From Perkinsus marinus ATCC 50983 (taxonomy: Eukaryota > Perkinsozoa > Perkinsida > Perkinsidae), in NCBI RefSeq assembly GCF_000006405.1, contig NW_003211409.1, positions 657,901-721,900 on the forward strand: 64,000 nt of DNA, read 5' to 3'. Positions 10,283-21,850 of this stretch are shown in pieces. A program made the position numbers and the translations under genes. The stretch's first letter is position 1, and every line of letters begins with the position of its first letter. The notes under the pieces are model-generated. The model was given only the letters and a program-made list of their open reading frames with translations. It had not been told where the DNA came from and searched no databases.

Positions 10283-12311
10283 CTAATCGCGTCGGTGTGA
10301 TGTCCGCCCTGGGCTCCGCTGCCTCGTTTCACGATCACTCCGACTTCTATGTTCCCTATTCCAGCTCGAGCTGCGTCTCCTTCGGTCTCTACTCCTGCTT
10401 GTGGACCTCCTCCGACGCCTCTCACGACTGCGGCTCCGACTATACCGTCGACTACGGCTTCTGTCATTGAAGCTAAGCTCTCGACGACGCGAGGAGTGGT
10501 CCCCTCCTCCTCTTCGCTCATCTCGAGGCCTCGACTGTCTCTCCTCTGCTACTTTCAGTCTGATCTAAAGCAACGCAGCTTTGGAAGCATGATGCGCTGG
10601 AACGAGCTACCTTTCGTGAATCTAGGGTGGCTCCATCAAGCAAAGCTATGGCATTCCTCATGTCTGACTCCCTAGAGAATTCCACGAAGGCGAATCCTCG
10701 ACTTGCCACTTTATCTTCACCTGACGATAACCAAATTAGCAGCACTCAAACCAAAAGGACGTTACCTCCAGGCAGCCGCACTCCGGAAACTCGCAAATCT
10801 TCTTGCTGGAAGAATTTCTCAATATCCTCCTTGGTCGAAGAGTAAGAGAGATTCCCCATGTACACCGTACCTGAGCATAACTGACTTGAACATTCACCTT
10901 GACTATGGACTCACTCGACTTCGACCGCTCTTCCTCGACCTCCTTCAACGGGTTATCGATCTTCCCTCCCATATCCTTGATTTCCTTGTCCAACTTGTAC
11001 TCCATTTTCTTCAGCTCAGCCAAGGCCGCCCTACACGAACCAGAATACCTCCGAACGTTGTTCCCAACAGACATCGTGCTTCGAGAAGCCAACTGTTGAG
11101 GTATGTGGCTACGTACCCATGATCCACTTTGACTTCATAGTGTCTAGTGCTGGCTCCGAGACGTAGCTGATCTCGTTCGCCCAGTACTCGAGGGACAAAG
11201 GCTTCGATCTTCACATCGCCCTTCTCGCCGACAAATGTGCCGAACTTCGAATGAAGATCAATGGCATAGACCTGGAAGGCGGCGAAGTGGCATCGCCAGA
11301 GGAGCATATTGCCATATCACTTGGTCGAGAGCGTTCTCTCTCCACTTCGAGTCTGTGGGATTCTTAAACCCTGCTGCGTAGACAAGCATGGCGTGATGCC
11401 TAGATGTTGATGGATGCAAAGCAATAACCTACTTCAAAGACAATGGAGAACCGGAACGATCGCGCAGTGCTCCTCACATCGCAAGTTTCCACCTTTCCTA
11501 AAGTACACACAGCGTTGCCGACATTGTGTGTAGCAACAGAACGGCCTTCTTTCACCTCGGTCAGTCGAATTGGTGACGCTGTGTCTGAAGAATGAAGCTC
11601 ACGTTCAGTCTAGATTGCCAACTACAGTAACCTTGCTTGACCACGTTCATAACAGCGTGGAGCCATAGCAAGCGTGCTGTGTCCGGCGAGTCTTGTATGT
11701 CTGTCCGGATAGTAGAAAGCATGCGGCCGAGCTGGTTCTGGCTGAACAGATACTCCATCGAGCCTCGCCAAATCCATGTGGAGTTGCTCCTCACCCTCTG
11801 AGGGAACCGGTGTCTCTACTGCATCCCCAGAAAGCTCCTTCGTCCGGAGGTAGACCTTGGCGTTCGAGAGCTTGGGAGTCGTCGGGACTGCAGTCGAAGA
11901 GCAGACTCCGCTTGCCTGTAGCGACCAACTCATCAGCCAGCTCCGGATGCCTAGGAAACACTCCGTTCCAATCGAAACGAGGGAAGGGCATGGGGGCACA
12001 CACCTTGCGAACTTGTCCCGCAAAACGGTGATGACAATCTTCAGTCTGCACTTCTTCCACACGTCGGGATCCAATCCCTCTCGCATCGCATTGATGGCAG
12101 AAGCGGCCGTCGGAAATTCTGCGAAGGAAGTCCTGAAAGAACGTACCCGACACGCTGAACGACGACCATGAACGTACGTCTCGTCCCGACCCGGACAGAA
12201 ACCTCGGACTGATGACTCGTAGTGATTAGCCAGGAAGCCGAAGGCAGGACCGCTGAAAGTGTCTATCGGGGGGCCTCCAGATGTCGCTGTCGACTCCGCA
12301 GTAGACGCCAT
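10283..12311 (-). CDS. FHA - RRM - RS-domain protein, probable splicing factor
   Basis: Seven 3' exons are firm: 11478-11584, 11321-11428, 11128-11271, 10915-11092, 10766-10870, 10611-10720 and 10283-10564. They give an FHA domain (TLGKVETCD, HPSTSRHHAMLVYA with the SRHHA phosphopeptide-binding motif, AIDLHSKFGTFVG, RLGASTRHYEVK), a lysine/glutamate-rich coiled stretch (LKKMEYKLDKEIKDM), one RRM (RNP2 VYMGNL, RNP1 RGFAFVEF) and a C-terminal RS domain of about 90 residues. The FHA resembles those of NIPP1/SNIP1, which act at the spliceosome. The 5' part, from ATG 12311, encodes an RRM-like stretch (TTSFAEFPTAASAINAMREG) and an unknown region; exon joins there are uncertain, so this could be two genes. 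A protein acting in nuclear pre-mRNA splicing is the likely role. Confidence 0.7.
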
Positions 12312-12388
12312 GCTAACCTACTCCACCTGACACAGCTCCGAGGTACTCCACGGTTGAGAACCCAAGAGCAACGGAGTGTTCAGAAACG

Positions 12389-14378
12389 TCACGAAGTGTT
12401 CGGAAACACCGACGTGGAGGCGCCTCGATCCGACATGGCTGCATGATCGTGAGACGGTATGAGGAGAATGTCTATCCAATAGGGAGGAACGGACACCTCC
12501 TCCACCACTTCGAAGGAGTCCAGAATAACTCCTCTCATGCTGGTGGCAACTTCTCTATGGAAGAAACTGGACTTCACACTGTTTGGCTTCTGACATGAGG
12601 ACCATTGTATGAGCCGACCTGAGCAGGTATATACAGGGTGATAGCAGTTCCATTGCTTCCTACCGATCCACAGTAGCAAATCCATGCTGATCGACTCGGC
12701 GAGTGAGGCCATAGACAGCTGGACGACGACACGGAGCTGACCAGCTATCTCTATTGAGGATCGTTGCTGATCATCCTCAGTGCCAACAATGGAGAGCCTA
12801 TCGATTCCCATTGTCAGCACGCTGGCTACTGCATCCTGCTCCTCTTGACTCAGCCCGCACGTGTGCCAAACGGAGGCCATGCCATATACCAGGTTGCTCA
12901 GACCTTGCACGCCTAGTCCCCGCAGGATCCTTTCGTTGACCTGTCGACACACCCTAGCCGCCTCCACTGCCATATCCAGCTTGGCTAAGCCATAGAGGAG
13001 CATGCACGTTGTCTGGGCGTCCTTCAACCTCACCGCGTCGAGCCTGTTGAGAATCTCTCTTTCTATCCATGCTTTCTCACTCATGTTCTGTCCAGCCAAA
13101 CCATGGAACACCGCAACCGCAGAAGTGAGATCCAGGCCGATGGAATCTTTGAGAATACGAGTGAAGATATCCTGCCAGCCGATCCCCCCTAGTTTCGTAA
13201 AGGCGGCACTCAGCTGTACTATGGCACTTTGAGGGAGCTTCACATCGAGATCTGCGCAGAGCCGGTCAGAAGTCGCTTTGAATATCGCCTTGATGTCGAC
13301 AGAGGGAGGCAGGAAACCACCAGCAGCTAGACTAGCCAGGGCTTGAACACCGTTGGCCAAGTGGATGATCGCACAGGACGATACCGCGGCAGCGAAGGCT
13401 TCAGCCACACTACTGTCATCTCGCAGCAGGCTCATTGCGAGTTCAGGTTGCCAGGTCGCTAAGTTGGCTAGGGAGACCATGATAGGCACCGTTGCCGCTA
13501 TGTTCTCAAGCTGACCGCTACGATCTCGTGCTTGGTATACTTGCATGAAGACGTCCCTACTGCGCTCATCAAGTGGACACGCTTGACTGAAGGTCATCAT
13601 TAATACAGCGGAGTCTCGAATCGTGAATTGGTTAAGGACTCGCAAAGCTGCGGTGCCCAAACTATGCAGGAGCTCGCCATCGCCTATGAATTTGAGTTTG
13701 ACGAATCCCGTAAGGATGAGCGAAAGTGTCTGGGGTGAGATCTCTCGATTCTGTTTTACCATTCGAACCACCACTTTTCGCAGTTTAGTGAAGAGGAATT
13801 CGTTCTTGAACTGTACCTTTTGGCAGGCATGAGCAACCAGCCCGACATCCTGAGGCCGAACGCCGAGTATCGACTTCGGTGAGGAACCCAACCGTGCGGA
13901 AAAGTGCTGGGTGAGGGTATAGAACACCTGCCGGTCCCCCATTCCTGCTTTAGCATACCTGAACAGGACGACTAGACCATAATGCCATTTGAATCAACTC
14001 ACGCATTGAGGAGTATGGCTATCTGTCGAACAGTTAGATTTTCTGCCATCTTCAAAGTCGTGGGCTTTAGCCCTTCCCAGGTAGGAGGGACTCTTCCCCA
14101 ATCGACCTCATCGAGGAGATTCACTCGTCCGCTTCCACCCACCGGTGCTGAGCCGACCGTCCAGGAGCCTAGCGACCGGTATTGAACTCACCTGCACAGC
14201 CACTGGCCAGCTTCTGTACTGCAAGGACATGCATTTCCATGGGGTTCCGAAATGGTACTCGCTGCCGCCACTTGTCCTCCCTCGTCACCTCCACTGCGGC
14301 TTCGTCTCGCTGGACTAATTGGCCGTTCCCGGCTACCGTTGCACTAGGTGGGCCCCCAGGAGAGACTATGGTGGGCAT
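12389..14378 (-). CDS. OPR/FASTK-like helical-repeat protein with RAP-like C-terminus
   Basis: Three exons (14192-14378, 14003-14147, 12389-13958) join in phase to 633 codons. The protein is a series of degenerate helical repeats of about 35-40 residues, for example TVRQIAILLNAYAKAGM, PQDVGLVAHACQKVQF, SPQTLSLILTGFVKLKF and DAQTTCMLLYGLAKLDM. Such repeats occur in octotricopeptide/FASTK-type proteins that bind organellar RNA and are abundant in alveolates. Near the end, SFFHREVATSMRGV and EEVSVPPYWIDILLIP resemble the start of a RAP domain, but the usual EVDGPxHF end is missing, so the RAP is truncated or degenerate. Mitochondrial RNA processing is an inference from the family. The gene starts 78 bp upstream of the FHA/RS gene, on the same strand. 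The large last exon is unusual here. Confidence 0.7.
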
Positions 14379-14449
14379 AGAAGGATCATCTGATGACGAT
14401 GATATGCGCCCCCAAATGGAATATGGGAAGCCCTACTAGGAACATCCAC

Positions 14450-16001
14450 GATCGCACCACTATGGTCCTCCTGTGTGACTGGGCTGTTGCCGCCTACTCT
14501 GCTGACTACTGCCACCACGGGCTGCTCGATGGCCCGTCGCCTACTGAGGGCTATGCTCCTCCCTGGCATGGACCGGCCGATCAATAAGGCAATCTCTATA
14601 CGAGAAGCATGTAGGGCAGGAGAACGCAAGATGTTCATGAAGGTCACGAGAAAGGGCATGGGAGTCATTAGTGATGATGTCAGTATATCAATTGTGGAGC
14701 CATTGGCCAGCAAAGATCCTCCTCCAGCGTGGTGACAGTTGGGGTGACGCCAACCAGCAGATCTACGAACTCTGGAGCACTGCAGAAGGCAAGGAGCAAT
14801 CCCCCGTCAGTTTTCATAGAGTCTCATCACCTCAAAATGTATTCGTCTGCCAGTGTGTCAATGACCGCCATAGCCTCAGGAGAAGGAAGCAGCCCTGTGT
14901 TCTCCATAACGTAATTGTACAGCTCCACAGAAGAGGGGCTTCCACTTACACTTTCCGAAGCCTTCTGCACGAGGGTCTGATGGGCCTAGCAGATCCACTA
15001 GGCTCGTTCCTGCTAGTACTACCAGCATGTTCCGATAGATGATCCACAGAGCACTGGAGACCTTATCTTGCTCGTGTGCAGCGTCGACCAAGGCATCTAC
15101 GAGGCAATGGCTCTCTGCTGCAGCTGGCATGACAGCTCACTCTTGTCCTCCCCTCTAAGAGGAGTGCCTTCGAGTGGCTGCATAGAGCAAAAGTGGAGGC
15201 CTTGCAAGAGCTGGGTTGTACGGAGTTCGGAGAACATCCTAATACGAGGCAGTACTCGCCTCAGCGGAGACCTCCCAGGTACTACAGTATGCCAACCTTG
15301 GGCCGGCTGTTCTCACTGGGTGACTCCACAGCGAAGGTCTCAGCCCATTCCGCCGTCCTTGCCAGAGCCGGGTTGGACCCTTCCAGAAGCATGAGGATCT
15401 TTCAGAAAATACACAGGAAACGTAAGTGGCCGTAACTACCCAGAACTGATGGGCCCCCGAGTCCACTTCGTATGAGCAAGGGAGGACGAGGCCCGACACC
15501 GCGCCGTACTCGTCCATATGACCTGACGAGTTAGGTCAGAGGGGAAGTTGCTGATGCCATGCAGATACTCAGAGGCTCGGGCTCCTGTCCATCCCTCAGT
15601 CGCTGCGCCTTGATGTTCTGACGACCTTGCAACCATTTCATGAGCCCTTCTTGGAACCTCTCTCTGAGCCAAGCGGGAAGAGGCTACTGCACATGCCAGG
15701 CTCATTACATGAGATGCTCAGGTTTGGAATCTGGATTCGAATAGCTGATAGCCATCAGAACTCGGCTATGGTGACTGGCTTCGGTGACAGTGGTCAAGTG
15801 GCGCACCGCATCAAAGAGGCTCCAACGACCCTCGTCCAGAGCGAGCTCGTCTTGGGTCTCTCCGGAGGCCTTTGACGTACCTCCACGGGCTGAGAACAGG
15901 GAATACTACCATCAACTCGAAGACCGTAACAGAAGGATACCCGAAGCAGGCTTAGCCGCTGCTGCGGTGGCAGCACTGCGCCGTGGCGAAATCGATGGCA
16001 T
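14450..16001 (-). CDS. Unidentified multi-exon gene
   Basis: Coding exons are visible, but the product is not recognised. The likely start at 16001 gives an Arg/Ala/Ser-rich N-terminus (SPRRSAATAAAAKPASG) that could be a mitochondrial presequence. Joined exons read GETQDELALDEGRWSLFDAV, LTTVTEASHHSRVLMAISYS, then ERFQEGLMKWLQGRQNIKAQ, and later MDEYGAVSGLVLPCSYEVDS and ILMLLEGSNPALARTAEWAE. Further exons (PEAMAVIDTLADEYIL, PEFVDLLVGVTPTVTTLEE, MTPMPFLVTFMNILRSPALH) continue to about 14450, just before the next gene. The join of the first two exons needs an intron of only 27 nt. The precise 3' end is not fixed. Confidence 0.5.
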
Positions 16002-17050
16002 GTGAAAATTGGCCAAATGCTTCTGCGCCCAGACTTCAACACAACCCCACCTAGAGAGCTTATAGGAGTATCCTGAGGTCATACCCTGTAGATGATAAAT
16101 ACCAAGAATGACAATTTCATAGGGATGGCCCTGATTGGGGGAGCGGGGAATCGGAGTGGGATGAGCCCAACTTGAAATGTGACATGAAATGAACCTAAGC
16201 AGCTATCTGACCGTAACGAGTGCCCTCCTCCGCCTCCTGAAGGCAACTCTGGGCTACGACCGGTATCGGTCCGGTAACGGGAGGAAGCGAAAACATCATG
16301 TGAGCTTCAGCATTCCTGAGAGAGACCTTTCAGCCTATTACTTTCCTTATCATACTACCCTCGCTGCTCCAGCAAAGCATCGCCACTGTATTTTCTGGCC
16401 GCTTCTAGATAGACAGGCCTGTCCTGTCCGGGTACCTCGGGGCTTCTGTGGATCTCAGAAGACCCGCCCCTCAACCACAACGAGGGATGCTCCGATCGGT
16501 GCTGATGCTGTTGATGCTGGTCTTTGTGTAACTACATCGGCGATAAACTCGCAATGCAAGGCATAGGGGTACTACAGAGGTCCGCACCAGCTGGTGTAGT
16601 CCTGAGAAGCTCAAAATGGTCATACTGGTGACAATACTTATAGATAGTGAGAACAGAACTGTGGGAGCCGAGTCATGAGAGTGAGCAGAAACTCAACACA
16701 CCTCTCTAGAGAGGCGCCTCATTCTGGTCGTCTTCACTGATACAACAACTATACAGCGCTCCGAAATTTGAAACACTACGTACTATGCTAGGAGGCGTTT
16801 CGAACCGCCATTATGCTTAGTTCTGAAGAAATAAGACAAATATTCCAAATTTATTTCGAGCCATGTTCAACATCTTTCTAGTTAGGAAAAGACGGTGTAC
16901 AGGACATACCACTTATCATTTTAAACTCAACACCCCTGTAGAGAACATAGGAAATATCACAGTTTGACTACGACCTCATTTTAATTATTCACGCTACCAA
17001 CACTTGGCCACTTCGGCGTCCTCCACTACGTAGCCTGTTCCTTATCATCA
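16002..17050. other. Intergenic or unrecognised sequence
   Basis: Open frames occur here, such as 16189-16566 on the plus strand, but none has family motifs or coding-like residue patterns. Part of it should be the promoter region of the gene starting at 16001. About 16800-17000 is AT-rich. Confidence 0.35.
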
Positions 17051-17079
17051 CCTCCTGCCGGGGATTATGGGCTCGCACG

Positions 17080-18250
17080 TTACAGGGTAGATCGGCAAAC
17101 AGGACAGGGTTCACCTCGAGCAAATCTTCAGGGGCTTCGGGGCTCTCATGCTGCCCTGTACCTCCACCGACTTCATCTTAGTCGTGCTGAGCCAATGCGC
17201 AGACCCCAAGACCATCTCGAGACGAACAAGCACTCAGACAGCGCCCCTGAACTCCGTAGGACAACACGGTAATGGTAGGCGACACCCGAGGGTTCCACGA
17301 ACCCCACCCGGTCGGTGGATACCCTCATCCACTAAGAGCTTAGCGATGCAGTGAAACACTCGGCCCATTTTAGAGTGGGTCAGAATCGTCTTATGCATTT
17401 CACGATGTTGAATTGAATTCCCTCGAGACCTACAGCTACTGCCTCGTCAGCCGTACTGTTCTCTCTCTTGGTGAACGATGGGATTCTCAGCTCGAGTGTA
17501 ACGCACATCGAGGGTCATTGCAGGCCGGCCCTTCAGAGGTGCCTTCCGGCGTACACTCGCTTCGCCGCAGGCCCTTCCAATCAGCCTTATACCATCTGTG
17601 TGGGGTCGAGAGAGAGGCATAGTAGGCCGGGGGCATCACGAGTTGGCGAAGTGAAGCGGAGTGCCTCCCATTCGGCCTGCAACGAGGCATTCTCAAGACC
17701 TCTTAAATTGTAGATAGCGCATAATACTAGCAGATTTGGGTAGTAAAACTCCGCATCCCGGGATCGATCAAGGGAGTGATATCGAGTAGCATCAACGGCT
17801 ACCCAAACTGATCGCCATGCGCCCCATCGGCATGAGCATGGGCAACGTAGTCGAGGGCAAGCTGTTCAGCCTCGTCACTGGCCTAGCCGCCGGTGCAGCC
17901 CTCTCGCTCGGTGATATACCCCCTAAGGACTTGAGCGTAGCTATAAGGGCTGTCGCTTCCAAATCAGCTTGGGTGGGGGCATCTGAGACCCTTTTAGGGG
18001 CAAAGGTGTCGTCCCTAAGCCAAGAACAGTCATGTCTCTGACTCGAACGCCTCGATTCTCAGTAGACTCCAACAGTAGTCGCACTGAAGGAAGCGGCCCT
18101 CCCCCCTTCACTTGCTGCAACTCTTCTCGTAAGGCTCAGACTTCGGCCGCTAGTGTTGCTCTGAGTTCCCATATAAGGCGATTAAACTCAGTACGATGTC
18201 GAGGGGGTATAGACGTGCATGGAGTTGTCAATCTGATTGCCCATTCACTA
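17080..18250 (-). CDS. Possible unidentified gene, exons unresolved
   Basis: Several minus-strand stretches look coding: MGRVFHCIAKLLVDEGIHRP (about 17300-17370), ADEAVAVGLEGIQFNIVKCI (about 17397-17457), APTQADLEATALIATLKSLG (about 17920-17985) and REELQQVKGGGPLPSVRLLL (about 18070-18130). They are in different frames and separated by plausible GT/AG sites, so a spliced gene is likely, but I could not fix one consistent model. No family was recognised. Some segments may belong to the opposite strand or be decayed. Confidence 0.3.
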
Positions 18251-18460
18251 CCTACCTGTATAAGACTTCATCCCTGGACCCATTTCTCGACTGCTCCCCG
18301 AATAAACCACTTCAGGTTGTATCAACACAACACAGATAGAATTAAATGCAACATGAACCGCAAGGCGAATCAAAATGAACATAAACGACACAAAGAGCTC
18401 AATGTCATATCGATGCTATTGGAACTACAACCAAGGAAGAGCTTCCCCTAATCGGTACTA

Positions 18461-19245
18461 ATCAGTGCAGATCTTGGTAGATGAACTGGTCAACGGCGAC
18501 TCGAGTCGTCTCCAGATTCGTGTAATGTTGTCATCACGATGATACCGATCAATTTACTATAGGATCAGTGCAGATCTTGGTAATACTGTTCAGCGGCTAC
18601 TACTCTAGTAGAGCCTCCAGTGAGGTATGTGATCATCATCCCTACTGCATTGTATTTCAGTGATATTAAAGGTAATCTTCACTAGAACTCAGGTTAACGA
18701 GATTCCATACAGGGTTTGTTCATCATCAACTTGACATTCAATGCCTCAGGCTATGGGTGGTTGTGATTATATCTCCACATCTAAAGTCAGACGAACGAGA
18801 CCTTCACAGTTAGTCATCATAGGCTAATACACAGTCAGTTGAAATGCCTCAGGCTATGGGTGGTTGTGATTATATCTCCACATCTAAAGTCAGACGAACG
18901 AGACCTTCACAGTTAGTCATCCTAGGCTAATACACAGAGAATTGAAATGCCTCAGGCTATGGGTGGTTGTGATTATATCTCCACATCTAAAGTCAGACGA
19001 ACGAGACCTTCACAGTTAGTCATCCTAGGCTAATACACAGAGAATTGAAATGCCTCAGGCTATGGGTGGTTGTGATTATATCTCCACATCTAAAGTCAGA
19101 CGAACGAGACCTTCACAGTTAGTCATCCTAGGCTAATACACAGAGAATTGAAATGCCTCAGGCTATGGGTGGTTGTCATTATATCTCCACATCTAAAGTC
19201 AGACGAACGAGACCTTCACAGTTAGTCATCATAGGCAACATTAGT
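18461..19245. repeat. 103-bp tandem satellite, five clear copies
   Basis: Five copies of a 103-bp unit start at 18741, 18844, 18947, 19050 and 19153, each beginning ATGCCTCAGGCTATGGGTGG. Copies differ by only a few bases, so the array is young or homogenised. Upstream, two copies of ATCAGTGCAGATCTTGGTA start at 18461 and about 18564, again 103 bp apart, which suggests older copies of the same period. No long open frame runs through the array. Confidence 0.95.
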
Positions 19246-19523
19246 AGTTATACGAGTTTGAAAGGCCGACTACCCCACGAGTAGGGGTAGTCGGTGAGTA
19301 AAGACTCCACGTCTATTGCGGACTACTTAGAGATGATATGACTATCCGACAAGTCAACCACCTGCGTAAGTACGCGTATACAAATACCCAAGCCCAGACT
19401 GGCTCAACACAACACGAAGAGGTATCGGCGTCCAGCAATAATCAGCAGTAAGGCTCCAACAGTGTAGAGTCGTACTTGAGGTGATAGCCAGTGTGAGGTA
19501 GGATTACTACCCAGGACCAATGC

Positions 19524-19838
19524 TTAGATACCAATCTTAGTGCGTCTCCAGTGACGACGCTTAGCGTTGTACCTGTGATAAAACGTGAGGGAGGGAGAGA
19601 GTGGGTGTTGGCTGGTATTACCTGATGGTATTGTTGGTCCTCATACGGAACCACTGAGGCAGAGGGCGATTCTGCTTGATCTTCTTGCCCAAAGTTCTCT
19701 TAGTCTTGAAGGACTTGATGGAACCCTAAACATAGATAACGATGAGAGCCGGTAGACATAACGGAACAGTCAGATGACACGTGAATACACAATGTGAAGA
19801 GTGAAAGGTAAGTCAATCATCAAGACCCTTATTACCAT
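19524..19838 (-). CDS. RPL39: Ribosomal protein eL39
   Basis: Three exons encode a complete 51-residue protein. Exon 1 is just the ATG (19836-19838) followed by donor GTAATAAG; exon 2 is 19622-19725 and exon 3 is 19524-19572. The protein begins [20 protein letters not shown], continues [20 protein letters not shown] and ends [10 protein letters not shown]. This matches eL39 along its whole length; it is a tiny basic protein lining the 60S exit tunnel. Placing the start codon alone in exon 1 is common for ribosomal protein genes. The gene is too short and split to be seen as one open frame. An 18-bp perfect palindrome lies 47 bp upstream of the ATG. Confidence 0.95.
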
Positions 19839-19884
19839 GCTGATTGGACGGCTGGATTGTCTATCGCCTCATGCCGAGATGCCA

Positions 19885-19902
19885 ATCGATCACGTGATCG
19901 AT
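19885..19902. promoter_or_regulatory. 18-bp perfect palindrome upstream of eL39
   Basis: The sequence ATCGATCACGTGATCGAT is a perfect palindrome with a CACGTG core, 47 bp before the eL39 start codon. Its position fits a promoter-proximal factor site, but its function is an inference. Confidence 0.45.
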
Positions 19903-20175
19903 TTAGAAAAGCGCACCTCAGCGCGAGATCCCATCTTACTTGGAGTGCCTGTTCCATTGATTATGTGATGGTCGATTTATCTATGGTGGAGTAGTGATAT
20001 TACTATACGTCCATTGAGCAGTAATAGGACCATTTACTACACCGAACCTTCTCTGAATAATGTCTTTGTTGCATTTCACGACTCGTTGTTTTCGAACTTC
20101 GGCCGCAGAAGTCCTGCAGTCTTATAGCTGTACCAGGCTTACACATTGTTTCTAGATCTCACAAACAGTGCTCTC

Positions 20176-20275
20176 NNNNNNNNNNNNNNNNNNNNNNNNN
20201 NNNNNNNNNNNNNNNNNNNNNNNNNNNNNNNNNNNNNNNNNNNNNNNNNNNNNNNNNNNNNNNNNNNNNNNNNNN
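20176..20275. other. Assembly gap (100 N)
   Basis: Exactly 100 unknown bases, the usual placeholder for a scaffold gap of unknown size. The flanks show no recognisable gene, so distance and continuity across this point are not known. Confidence 1.
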
Positions 20276-20492
20276 TATTTGACGTTCGTAAAATGCCCCG
20301 CGACATAACATTACCAACTATCAACGCAACACGAATTATGATGGGATAGAAAGTCAAACCTACTAGAGTGAACGGGCTACGTTTTCATGAAACGAGCACC
20401 GTATTTGTAAACAATTGTGAAAGGACAGACCAGTAACACTAACTGTGACCTTTGCTACAGTCACCACATATGACATTCAAAGCCGTTCTAAT

Positions 20493-21113
20493 TTACATAG
20501 CTACACTCATTACAATGGTACCTACGAGGGCAGCGCTGCAAAGCCCCATAGTGACAGATTTCTTCGACCCAGAAATCTTTGGTGGGGGCGGTGGGGTTCC
20601 AGTAGTCCCGCCAGTTGCTCCCGAATAGTCGCATTCTTGCGCCTCCTCCCAACCAGCAGGGATAGCATTTTCCGGATAGAATTCGGCCTGAGCTTGTTTA
20701 TAGTCAGAGCAGTAACATTTCTTCATTCCACCGTGGCATACACGACCAGACGGAGGTTCCCATACCAGACAGTATCCACCAGCCTCAACCTGGGCACAGT
20801 AGTCCTCCCAACAGTCCATCAACGTGACAGGGTCTGGATAGATACAAGTCGTATTACTTCCCGGATTGAATTGTGTATCATGACAGAAACCCGTTGGGCA
20901 AGCCATTACAACAGTCGTGTTAGCAGCAGTGGTAGGAGAGGCCGGAGCAGTAGTCACAGCACCATTAGTGACGTCAGAAGGAGTGGTCAGAGCAGCGGCA
21001 GTGGAGCCCCCAGCTGGAGCTTGTGTCGAGTTTGAAGCGTTACCAAATCCTGTGGTATCATCACCAAGCACCCCCCAGACCAGCATACCCAAGTATACAA
21101 AGAACGGCTTCAT
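20493..21113 (-). CDS. Cys-rich secreted or GPI-anchored protein 1
   Basis: A single uninterrupted frame of 206 codons from the MKPFF start. The layout is a signal peptide (FFVYLGMLVWGVLG), a Ser/Thr/Ala-rich low-complexity stalk with N-glycosylation sequons (NAS, NST, NTT), a domain with ten cysteines, a Pro-rich linker and a hydrophobic C-terminal tail that fits a GPI-anchor signal. Cys-domain landmarks are CPTGFCHDTQFNPG, CIYPDPVTLMDCWEDYC, GGYCLVWEPPSGRVC and KKCYCSDY. The family was not recognised. Two paralogues follow on the same strand (21851-22558, 23430-24098). Lack of introns contrasts with most genes around. Likely a surface or secreted protein of unknown role. Confidence 0.8.
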   Translation of the reverse strand: MKPFFVYLGMLVWGVLGDDTTGFGNASNSTQAPAGGSTAAALTTPSDVTNGAVTTAPASPTTAANTTVVMACPTGFCHDTQFNPGSNTTCIYPDPVTLMDCWEDYCAQVEAGGYCLVWEPPSGRVCHGGMKKCYCSDYKQAQAEFYPENAIPAGWEEAQECDYSGATGGTTGTPPPPPKISGSKKSVTMGLCSAALVGTIVMSVAM

Positions 21114-21460
21114 CGTGGAGCCAATAATCAATTAACGCAGAAAGACGATTGAATTACTTGATGTCTAAGGCTAGCCTCGAGTTGTCTCTCCCACACAAGT
21201 CGTTGTGTTCCACTTATCGCAGAATATCTTTACTCGCTAGAGGAACAGTCGAAGGCTGTTCAGAGAATTCGAAAGAGAATAACAACTTTCAATTCCTCCT
21301 TTTGTTCATCACTGGTACATATGCTAATGCATCCAGTTGATTTCGAATGATCCACAAATATGTCTTCAATGGTATTGTTAAATCGAGTTCAGCAAACTCT
21401 CGAATGCTTCTCTGCCCTCCGACACCACTTACGCCGCGTTCATTCCACGCATTTGACAAC

Positions 21461-21562
21461 ACCACAGATTGATTATCAATAATTGATATAAGTCGCGACT
21501 AGGGAAACATCACCACAGACTGATTATCAATAATTGATATAAGCCAAGACTAGAGAAACATC
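21461..21562. repeat. 51-bp direct duplication
   Basis: Bases 21461-21511 recur almost exactly at 21512-21562. Each unit contains the near-palindrome TATCAATAATTGATA. It lies between two Cys-rich protein genes. Confidence 0.85.
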
Positions 21563-21850
21563 CACGATCAGGCCAGGAGCGTGAAAGCGCTTCCGCGAAG
21601 GCTTATGCAACTGAGGACGCAAAACCGTCAATCAGAGCTCGAAAGCACGATTTGTACAGCAGTTTTGTGTCGGTGACCATACTTGAAATATGGACTCTGC
21701 CAACTATCATATAAAGGAAAGGACGCTTGTCCTAAGTTGAGTTGGTACATATAGATGACGTGCATCAGCACCCCACGAGAGGGGCTGCACATAATAGCAA
21801 CCTAGAGCTTGGTCTCATAACCACAGCGAACAGCAAACGTTGACAAACAT

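Noticed and set aside
10108-10520. Ser-rich plus-strand frame and an E/G-rich minus-strand frame overlapping the RS domain
   Set aside because: Both are shadows of the Arg/Ser-rich exon 10283-10564 read in other frames.
16189-16566. 125-codon open frame on the plus strand
   Set aside because: No recognisable motif and strand opposite to the local gene block; likely chance.
20139-20357. Open frames running across the N gap
   Set aside because: They are created by translating unknown bases and carry no information.
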